From assembly GCA_033980235.1 (NCBI GenBank), contig CM067074.1:35852723-35916722 (forward strand): 64,000 nucleotides of DNA, given 5' to 3'. Source of the DNA: Diadema setosum. Lineage: Eukaryota; Echinodermata; Echinoidea; Diadematoida; Diadematidae. The notes under the pieces are model-generated. The model worked only from the letters and a program-made list of their open reading frames with translations. It made no database searches and had not been told where the DNA came from. Numbering within the stretch: the first letter of the stretch is position 1; each line of letters begins with the position of its first letter. The translations under genes and the position numbers were made by a program. Below, piece after piece: positions 48,356 through 59,600 of this stretch.

Positions 48356-48407
<52 letters not shown>

Positions 48408-50595
48408 GAAAAGTGTGAACTGACGAAAGTGGCTCTGAAGTATAGGGCCTATTTAAGCGCTTAATCTTTACCAAGCCGTGCTAGCTGTGCGATGAAATAG
48501 ACAAAACACAGGATTTAAACCACCGGAGCAACAACAATGAATGGATAATCAAATTAAGCTGAAATTGATCATGTTCTATCAAAACATTCTGTCCATGATT
48601 AATGCCAACTTTCAAAGCAGTAGCATTATCCTTTCAAAAGATATTAGACTTGAAAGTGACGAGTGTGCAACGGATTCCAAGAAATGAAAAGGGGCCGCTA
48701 CGACATACCTGATCATTCTACTCTCCACCCAAAAAGGGTTGTAGAAAAACTACTGAAAACCCACTTTCCCACCAATGTTGTGATTCCAAACTAGAGAATA
48801 TTGTAGAAGAAGGATACCTCTTTTAGAAAATATGTAAAACTCAAGATTGACTCGGTTGACCCATTTTGAGTCCTCGCGTAAAATCAAGGGATGCGACTTT
48901 TTGTTGGTTTTCTGGTGCTCGGTCACATATTGTCCTCGGTGACAAATTGTTCAGAATGTAGCCAAAGCACGCCACAAAAACGGTCACCATTCCTATAAAT
49001 AAAATGGGAGTTACTGACAGCATTTTATGCTACATGTAGAGTCCCTTTATAAACTCGATCATGGTGGCGAATTAAAAGCAGAAGAACAGATTACCTTCCT
49101 GCGCAATACAAAATACAAAGATTTATCACAAAGTTTATGCTACCGGTCCAGACAAGAGTAAAGATTCAATGTTTCTAGCAACTGTAGTATTACTTCCACC
49201 AGATGGAAGCTGGTTAGTGCATAACCACGCCTCCACGTTCGCTGCTGGTGCATGGATAATCACGATAATCAAACTTATCTATTTATCTATCTATTTCTAA
49301 TCTTTTGTCAGGGTAGCCCATTCACCAATAATTAGTGGTCTTTCATGGAGCCCTGGAACATAATTATGTACACTAGATAGCAAAACGTAGAATTCCATAC
49401 AGAAGATGACATAAATACATGCTGTACATTGCAAAGTAACATAAAAATACAGTGTATATTAATAATGTCACAACAAGAGTTCACCAGAATGCCGATATAA
49501 CAATCAAAACGCCATTATGCAGGAATGATTAGCTAGCCCAGAATAAATTCATTGTGTAATGATGTGTAAAAGCGATACCAGCAAGTACTACGTCTTCAGG
49601 ATGCATTTCAACTTCAATGAACTTTATGACTTCGGTTATATCAACTTTACCACAAAATTAATTTCATTTATGCAGGTTATACTATTTTCCGCATTCTACT
49701 TATAACTCCTTGTGACATGTTTGTTGTGTGTTGACTGTGATATTTATTTGAAAATAAGAAATAAGAGAACATAAATAAGAAATAAATGAACATAAGCAGG
49801 AAGTAGCTAGGGATAAGTTAATTTTGTACGTAAAGAAGCTCAGAATGGTATAGGTTATTGTTTCAGTCAGAACTATAAAAAGACAATCGTGGAAATACCA
49901 GATAATACTTTCTCAAATACTAACTGCTTAATACGGCTGGATAGGGTCACTCAGCGAATAGTCGTCATGACACCGCTGTTTTTCAGAAGGATCCAGAATG
50001 ATCGTAAATTTAAAGTTATTCATTAAAATCTTATTTTTATGAATCAATTTGTTTTCATTACGAGTTTTGACGTCTGAGAGAGATTCCCATCACGAGTTGC
50101 GAATCAACGAATAATATTCAAAAGAACTGGACCGACGTGCCAGATTAATTTTGATGCTGAGGCTGTTTGGTCATTATAAACACGGTATTTCATAGACTAC
50201 AGCAGTGCTATAGCGTTTTTATATTACACGGATGTTCAGGTGACAATAACAATCTTACAATAAAAAACGAGACCGAATGAGAACTCATTACGGGCTTTTA
50301 TAATTTCTGTATCTCATCCTTCGCATTCTGTCGCAGGACATTTAAAGCTGTTATAAGTTCAGTTTTTAATGAAACATCCCAACGATTAAAAAGTCAAATC
50401 AATTCTTTCCCCCAAATAGTGTGTCTTTAAACAGGCCCATAACTGTATTCACACGATGACAAATTAGTCAGGATTTCTGTCAGTTCAACTGTTCTTTTAT
50501 TGCTTATTTCGAGAAAAAAAAAAAGAAGAAGATCTTCCCCTGCAAAGCAGATTCAATATTTTGTGGATTCATCTTGGTAGGCCTATTTCTTTTCG

Positions 50596-50658
<63 letters not shown>

Positions 50659-53600
50659 TTATTATTATTGTAGGGGACATTCTTTTGACAATTCAGTCTT
50701 CCGGAATGATTTCTTCTTGAATAATCCAGTCTTATGTCTTCACGTTTCCTTCAATTAGACTTGGTAAGTACCTTCGCCTGGGCCTACGGCACTATCTGGA
50801 CTGGTGACAACGAACAGACAGTGCCTGAAGAAATAGTAGGAACCACAGCGTCTGATACCAAAGGTATAGCAAGCAAACGTTAAAGAGCCACTAACTCTCT
50901 TGGTATACTTGCGGCTGAAGATCTCCCGCTTTTCAACTCTTTCTCTTTCACAAAATCTCCCATTATCCCACTTGAGTTTGGGTTGAATTTCTCCTGGACC
51001 AGCTCTAAGATAACACTAGAAAAAAAAATATGCTCTCTCCTAGTGATCAAAACTTCAAATAAATTGCGAAGCTTTCACCGAACTTTTCAATTTACCCAAA
51101 TATTGTTTTGTAATGACGTCACCAACCTTGATGAAAAGATATGGCAATTGGTATGATTCCTGCGAGTAACCTTTGAACTCTCCAGTTGAGAATATCTTGG
51201 GAAATATTGTTAAGATCAAACATTCTGTGTAAATATTGTTTTGATCAAGCGGTAAATGAAACATACACGTAATTTAAGTAAAATCTATAAAGTGCCACCT
51301 CCTTTTAGCTTCAAAAGGCGATTTAAATATGAAATACATTCTTTAACAACATTATAGACAGGAACGTAACAAAGGATGATTGCAAAAGTGAACAATGTTT
51401 TCAATGATGACATCATGTTGATTGCTGGCTAAACTATCAGAGTGTTGATACTACATGTAACAAATGGATGCTGAAAGCTGTCTCTTGTTTTATTGTAACC
51501 ACATGAAGAATCTTCCGACAATGAAATCGAACGTGCGATTCCACTTCGTTTTACTTTGCACGAAGAATGGTAGAAGGTTCCATCAATGGCGATCATCAAA
51601 TCTGAAATAGTCATGCAATTAATCTTATTAATTAACAGTTCCATCGAAACAACTATATATTTTGCATCGTCAGGTATAGAGTGGTTTGCTTACAATAATG
51701 CATTTGAACGAAATGTTTCATTAAGGTACTTTTTTGCCTATCTTTCAGATCTCGCTAACTCTCCCTGCCTTGGTTTCGATACGTTGAATCTCGAGTGGGT
51801 TAATGTGGACTGCAACAGCAAGCGATTTGTCATATGCGTGAAAACAGGCAAGTGACCGTAAGATATCGCAAAACAAAGTGAAATGTTTGCAACAAGTATG
51901 GTTTCTGACTAGAATAAATCATGACAGAAGGGAGATACAATGGTTACAAAGTGATATATTATTACATTATTTCATGTCAAACGTCGGGCGTGAGGAACGA
52001 CTTTCCCAAACTTTATGATAAATATTTTGTTTAATTTGATGTAGTCACGGTAAACTGCCCTCGATCAGCCAAATAGACTGCTGTTCGGAGAGACCTCAAC
52101 GTAAACAACGAAAATAAACAGTTCAATCAAAGATAGCACAAGGACACGCTACTCTTTACTATAAAACATAAAGCTGTCAACTCTGAGATATAAAAGAAAT
52201 AAATCAGATATGATATTCAAAATTGACAGAACACTAAACTTCACAATACAAAGTTAAACTGGCAGTAACTGTATGGTTTATATTCGGCTAGCCTTGCACT
52301 TGAGGCAAATTACTTAAAATCTACACTTAAACTTTTTCATAAAGCAATTAGCTTCAACTCTTACGTTTTCAGAAATGTATTAGATATCTGAGCACTAGAG
52401 TAAACAAACCGACGATTTCATGAAAGTAGTGTTGTTGTTTTTGTTTGTTTTGTTTGTTTGTTTGTTTGTTTGTTTGTGTTTTGTTTGGATGATTCTATTG
52501 TAAATTTCGTTATTGGTATTCATACATAATACTCCCGACCCGAGACTATTTTGGGAAAATGAATTGCCGCTTTGGGGGCTTTATTATCCTAAAACGTAGA
52601 ATGCAGATGAGGGGTATCCTATTGTGGCAAACGTCTAAGTATTCACTAGCATTAAATCATAGCAAGTCTCTATTGTCAGAAAGAAACATTTTCGTATTCT
52701 TGACATCTGCGTTTCATCGCTTTTACTTAATAATCTCTTCTTGTCGATAGCGGGCGTGACAGCTAACGACAATACTTGTCATCCTAGCGATTCAACGACG
52801 CCGCTAGACGTGACGAATGGGAATCCAGCTACCTCAAGGACGATGGAGTCTGCCTGGAGTACAACCGAACCCAGGCGTTTTTCGGACATCAATGCGGCAA
52901 TTGTCGATTTAGCAACAGTAGGTCGAAGCAAAAAAAAAAAAAAAAGGATGAATTTGAAATTAAGTTGGTCAGTCACACGTTGTTTTAATTCCTGAAATTT
53001 CCGTATCAGACGAAATCTCTACTTTCCTGATAGAGTGTATGGCCAAATAGGTCGAGTGAAAAGAAAAATGAGCCGAGGATATCTAATCATAATTATCAAA
53101 GAGTCAGTTCTAGAATCTGCTGTTTACACACGGTGCTCGCAACCCAGTTATAGAACTTGCGCACGGTAATTACCGATACAGCACACAATGTATTCATTAT
53201 CGTCACTCGCTTAATTTCTCAACCCGTAGTCTCAATATGATACATTGATCATGTCTAACATGACTGCTGAGTAATCTTGGTCCATAAAAGTTTGTGGTAC
53301 ATTAGGTAAAATTATTAATTCATAATTTCTCTTCTATACTGGAATTATAAACTTTTCTTTCAGCGACAGTGCATATCTAACAATTCACATAATTCAAATG
53401 AGATTACGGGAAAGGTCTCGTAAATGTTGACATACTTGTTATTGATTAAATGTAGGTAGATGTCCTAATGATAGTCGTTACTGCTTTTGTTCTGGTCCCA
53501 TAAATATAGCTTTCTTCACGTGGCATTCAAGCTCTTTGTTGCTTCCATTTTCTTTTTTCTTTTTTTTTATCCGACAGAGCAATCAGGATTCCACACTCAT

Positions 53601-56600
53601 CCAGGAACATTTGCTTGACTTTCTATCTGACCCTAAAGAAGTTAACGTTGATGGTTTACGTGCTACAGCTACTTTGATACGCAGAATTTCTACTTCAGTT
53701 CAATCTCTAGAAAAGGTGGGTTATAATATTGTTCTGTCAGTCTTGGCATGGAGTTTACACAGCTATTAATTGTGCATGACAAGAATATAATATCAAATGA
53801 TGTAATAATAGATTATTATTAATATATTTACCCTGTAATTGGTTTGCTTTCGCCTGTACACACTGTCTGTAATGAAATAATTTTCTGCTCTGCTGTCTGG
53901 TTGTATAAGACAGTAGACAGCCATTTTCCTATCCCAGCTTGCGCAGGTCAACAAACAACAACTGCATTTTTTTTTCTTTTCAGGGAAGGTAGATCAGTGG
54001 TGCCGATATCAAACATGGATAACTTTGTATTGCTATGAACGAGATGATAGTTTTGTCAGAATATGCAGCTATAAGGAGACAGAGTTGTGTGCCGTGCTAG
54101 TTATCACCGTTAATAATTTAAGAACTTGCTTCCAGAAAGGCGTGAAATCCATTGAAAAATGATGGATAGCGCCTTTTGGAGGCAATCTTTTCGTAAGGTC
54201 TTCTTTATCCAGGGTAGCCTCTTCAGCATATGTTCAGTGTTTCCAATGCTCTAGACCTATTAAGGGCCCTGTCATTATCATTGCCCTAGCGTTGCCAGTT
54301 ACCCATTATACACCTGGGTCGAGATGGACATGGTGGGTAAACACGTCTTGTCCAAAAGGACGTAAGCACTGGGCGGGAATCGAACTCGGGACCTCTCGGG
54401 AAGATATCGGGAACTATGCCACAGCGCCTTCACAGATGATTGTTAGCTAAAGTCATAAGAGTCTGTGATCTCTTCCCAATTAACTTAGTTTCCAAAGTTA
54501 AAAAAAAATTGAAGTCAGCTACGCCTTGTTCTCCGTCGTCACAATAATCTTGACTCCCCTCCCCCCCCCCCTTCCCTCCCTCCCCTCCCTCTCTTTCCCC
54601 CTCTCATTCTCGCCCAACCTGCTATCTCTGCGTCTATCTCTCTCTCCAGAAAGAAACAGCTATCATACAGATGGTCAACCTGATAATGGGAATGGATCAA
54701 TCAGTTCTGGGTGCCATGGAATCTAGCAGGTCGATCTCAACAATTCGGGAAATTACCGAAAAAGTGGTAGGGTAACGCACGGAAGTAAATTGTGGAAAAT
54801 TCTATTTCTGACATTAAACTTGTTTACTACACCTATACGTACCCGCAAGGACAAGCACACACACTCACGTAACCTATTTTTTTTTTTCTAACGCAGGCAC
54901 AATCCCATGCGAGCGCGCGCGTACACACACACTTACACGTCTACTCCCATGATTACATTTTACCAGTGGGTCTCGGGCTGAAAATTTGATGAAATAGGGT
55001 ACAGTTTGTGTTTTTGCCTTGAGGCACTACTATTTTACCCTTAACATTGCTTACAGAAAGGCCAACTGTGAAATATGTGAAGGCATGTAAACCTAGTCCT
55101 GACCACATACCAATGAATTAAACATGCTTAACCTGTTGTACACTTAGGTGACGGCATCTCAAATGTCTGGCGAAAACCGGACTATAAATACGGAACGGTT
55201 ACAAGTCGTCACTATCAACTATGGCGTCAACTTAAACATGTCCACCGTCTTCACTATCGGAGTGAGAAATCTTCATCAAAATCCCGAAACCGATTCCAGT
55301 ACAGACGAAATTGATGCCAACAGCAGTATTCCTATCGATGAGCGGGGAGGAGCTCTAAATCTATCGGGCAACATGGAGGAAGGGATGGAAGACGACACGA
55401 GTCAACACTTTGTCCGACTACCAGCCTCACTTTGGCGTAGTAATGAGTCAGGTAACACGCCTTGCACCTTAGATCAGGAAAAACCAATTATGTGTACAAT
55501 TTACATCATTGTGTTAATTCCCATTTGAAGATTCCCCATTTTACTAGTAGTTATTATGATATAAAATGTGTGCAGTCAATTAGAATAAGGATACAAGGGT
55601 GATTAGTTTAAACGATCAAAAATAACCTTCTGTAATATTTAAGTGACCTCCGAAAAGTGCTTCAATCAAGATAAAGCAAAAAACTTTGGAAACGTTTTCA
55701 AATTCTTGCCTCACAGACCCCACCTGCCTTCAGTAAGCTCATGATTGTATGATCGTCCTCGAGCGATTTGAATTTATTTCTTAAAGGAATAGTAGAGTTT
55801 CGGTTGAGGGGGAGCTTCAGGTTTCCAATTTCTATCGTGAGATGAGAAACGTCATGAATTTTGAAAGAGCTTACAATTCCTAGAGGTCCTACATAACACA
55901 GAGCCTTGGTGATTTGGGATTAAAAGCTAAACGTAGCGACAAAGACACAGCGCAGATAACATTCGATGTCATCGGAACTTGCGTTGTACAACTTAAATTA
56001 CAGCCATAATTATTACATGGACAAAACGATGTGAATGTATGCAATGCGGTATCATCTTTTGAATTTCATTGTTAAATACCGACGCAGCTGTTGTGAGCCT
56101 GCTACTGTACAAGGACGCCATCATGTTCCCTTCAAGTCTGGCAGAGAACGTCGGAAGAAAGAGGGAAGGTGGAGTAGTAACCATCATCATCGGTGACAGC
56201 TCCCAGCCAAGGGGAATTATACCCGATGGGCAGGTGGTAGAAATATACTTCCCTAGTCAGGTAAGGAGGAGCTCTTGAGATTTTACCAAAGTTTTAATAA
56301 CAATCTTTTAATAACCAAAAGCCAAACAGTCAAGCAATGACGTCACTTCCAATGTGATGCTAGATAAGAGTTTCACTGCTCTGTAACACTGAATTACGGA
56401 GTTAACTCTGTTTGATAAGGTGAGGTAGTGTGAGATGAAAGCTGCTTTAATGAAAATGAAAACGATAAGAATATGAAAAGAAAATTATGATAATAATAAA
56501 CTGATTTTTTTTTTCTTTTTGGTATTGATTCAAGAGTATATCTTGTTCTTTTACAAGTGAGGTGTCACTGAAAGAGTTTCATTCTGTTCTATTTTATGAT

Positions 56601-59600
56601 GTACTTAATTGTTTTCTTCTTATTAATGTCACGTTGCCCATTTTTTTTTTTTTTTTTTTTTAGCGTACAGATTTGAAGAGAAAACATAATGTCAACGTAT
56701 GTAGTCGGAAATGATTATGAAGAACGTAGCTGTTGGAACAATCTTGATATTTGACCAGCTTTTTATTGGCACATTAAAAAACTCCATAGCTTTCTCTATA
56801 ACACTATTAGTTATAAGTTAATATTTCAAGAAGACGTCGTTCTTATTTCATTTTTATATAACTTAATGAGGTGAACTGGAACCTGCAATGCTTTGCTTAC
56901 TTATACTACACGTATTTGAATTTATATGGATTGTCATTGTGTAAAGTGTATGTACTGGATATCATTGTTGATTGGACCTTGGTGTTCACGAGTTTGATTG
57001 GCATAACCATGGATCTAGTTGTTCCAAGGTATGACAATTAGAACTGCACAACTTTTCTAGATATATTTTGTTCTGGGGAAGTTATTCCTACTATAGTAAA
57101 CCGGTCTGCTTTGGAAGTAGGATTGGTTCTCCTGAATCTTTTGCTTCCTGCAACTGTGTAACAAAAGGCAGTTAACACTATTCTATAGAAAATGTTATTC
57201 TTATTGCTTCTCTAATGAAATAAATGAAATGAATTCTCTAATGAAATAAATGAAATGAAATTAAATAAAATGAAATGAAATTAGAACTGCTTTCATTTAA
57301 TAAATAAGCCTACACCTTGTACTTCAGTTTTTCATGCTCCTAGGAGAAATTTCAGAAATCAAATCAAACGAAAACATAACACAGACAAAATATTTCAGGT
57401 TCCTCTACGGCAGATCGGCAACCCCCCAAAAAAAATGCATTGTCATGTGTGGTAAAGTTACACACGCACTAACAGACACACACGCATGCATACGCACACA
57501 TGTACGCACAAACACGCACACACACTGTCACATACACACGCCGATACACACATCAAAGAGTCACGTGATAAAACTGGTGCACGTCACGAGTTCGAAACCC
57601 AGGAATCATACAGCCCACGAGTCATACCGTCCATGAGTTCGACAATAAGCAAACAAGGCCCACAAGACCGACTCACTAATAAGTTCCGTGTTGAAAACGC
57701 GTTGGCTGTTTTTCAGCTAAAGTCGAACTGATGGACCCTTTTTGCACAGTGTCGAACTCATGGGCTCTATGACTCATGGACCCTTTTTCCAATGTCGAAC
57801 TCGGGGCCGTATAACTCGTGGTTGTTTGTCTCGTGTGACGGGTGTGATGACCACGATTAAACTTGGTAACCTTTGCAGGAGCGAAATGGACACACGTCTT
57901 CCATCTGGAGCCGCTCCTGTGTGTTTTGGCGGGAACTAGAATCATCCTGGTCTGCTGCCGGGTTGTCTCTAGGATACAACACACTACCCCATAGAACAGC
58001 CTGCCGATCCAACCATCTAACAAGCTTTGCCGTGCTGGTGGTAGGTAAAGGACTACTTTAGTCATCATTACGATTGTTCTCACGAAAATCACAAAACTGT
58101 TAATGTTTGGTTGTAGAAGGCTTTTAACAGTTCACCACGTATACTTTTGTGTGTGTGTGTGTGTGGGGGGGGGGTTATGTGGCCCCGAAAAGGACCTATC
58201 CACTCCTGACGTTTTTGCAAGCATGTTCTTATCATCAAGTTTCAAACGAATGAGTAATTAAAGGCAAGTATGGCTCATGTACCGCCACGAAGGTTGCGAG
58301 GGCTTAGGCCTCAGTCTGTTAAGCCTTCTATCACCTAACGTTATACTGCCACGGTAACCTTCAGAGATTTTACTATTGCTGTATTGTATTTCTACTAAAT
58401 TTCCCCAGTGCTAAATATCTATTACATTAAGATAAGAATGACAAAGCTAGCAGGTACATTTGAGATAAAAAGGAAGTATTGCCCAACAGTAGCACGTTCT
58501 ACACCATAATTTGTGATTATCATCATCCTCACAGGACTCTAGTATCGACAGAGGATCACGTGTTCTTGACGTCATCTCATCAATAGGCTGTGTGCTATCT
58601 ATCGTCAGTATCATCATCACCATCGCCTCCTTTCTCTTGGCTAGGTGAGAGATTCTGATCTAAATGTTCCTCTCGCTGCATGAAAGATGATGAATCATGA
58701 TTTCCTTAATTTCAAGTCAATGGCAAATGGAACAACTTTGTAAACATATGGAAAAAGATGAAAAGCAGAACCCCTATTAGTTTGAATGTTTGTTTGTTTG
58801 TACGTGTGTTTGTAATGATACCCCAACAATGTTTCTCTGACAAAGCAGCGAATCGATTGGTACTACACTTGTAGCCTCGATGACGAATGCCTTGCATGTC
58901 ATGGCGAATGTCTTTCTGTGAAAAACTAGATTTCTTTTTTTTTCCTGAGCAATAAATCTTCATATTATTGCAGTTAATCACCGTTCTGTTTCTTTCTTTG
59001 TAGGGAAGTGAAACTCAGAGTTCCCCAGAAAATCATACTTAACCTCTGCGTCTCCCTTCTCGGCATGTACATCTGTCTGTTCGGCGTTGAGCGAGTTGAT
59101 TGGGGCTGGGCTTGCGTCATGACAGGCGCCCTCATTCATTACTTCTGCATGGCCTCGTTTGGTTGGATGATCGTTGAGGGCGTGAACATGTATCTCATGT
59201 TTGTCAAGATATTGAATTCGGCCGTCTCGCACTTCATGCTGATAGCGTGCATCCTAGTGTGGGGTAATCTAATGTCATTTCCTTTCAACGGGCTGTTCTT
59301 TTTAAAGGTCCAGTTTACCTTTGGGAGCAGTGATTTCAAAAATGTTCAAGATATCACATTTGATGCATATGTGTAGGTCTGTTGTATCATAAAACATCCT
59401 ACCATATGAAATATTTGCAATAAAACCTAAAATATAAGGAGATATCAGGGTTTTTCTCAGTAAACCGTAACTGTATACGGTTTAGTCTGGAAACATTTTT
59501 ATTATAACTATTGTTCACATTTTGTGTATTTAACAACACTTAACATCGATTATACGGATTCAAATTTTGACAGTGGTTGTTTCTCTCCCTAACTCACATT

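Noticed and set aside
51660..51725. Possible additional lectin exon after GCATCGTCAG (GIEWFAYNNAFER)
   Set aside because: There is no clear donor in the needed phase, and the lectin domain is already complete with exons at 48006, 50759 and 51749.
58041..58044. Alternative donor GTAAAG at 58045 for the GPS exon
   Set aside because: It would leave phase 1, which puts TAG in frame at the start of the TM1 exon. The donor at 58041 gives phase 0 and a continuous TM1.
59264..59376. Extension of the TM4 frame past 59263
   Set aside because: It reads into a TTAA MITE and loses TM5. A GT donor at 59264 joins in phase to a TM5 exon at 60442.
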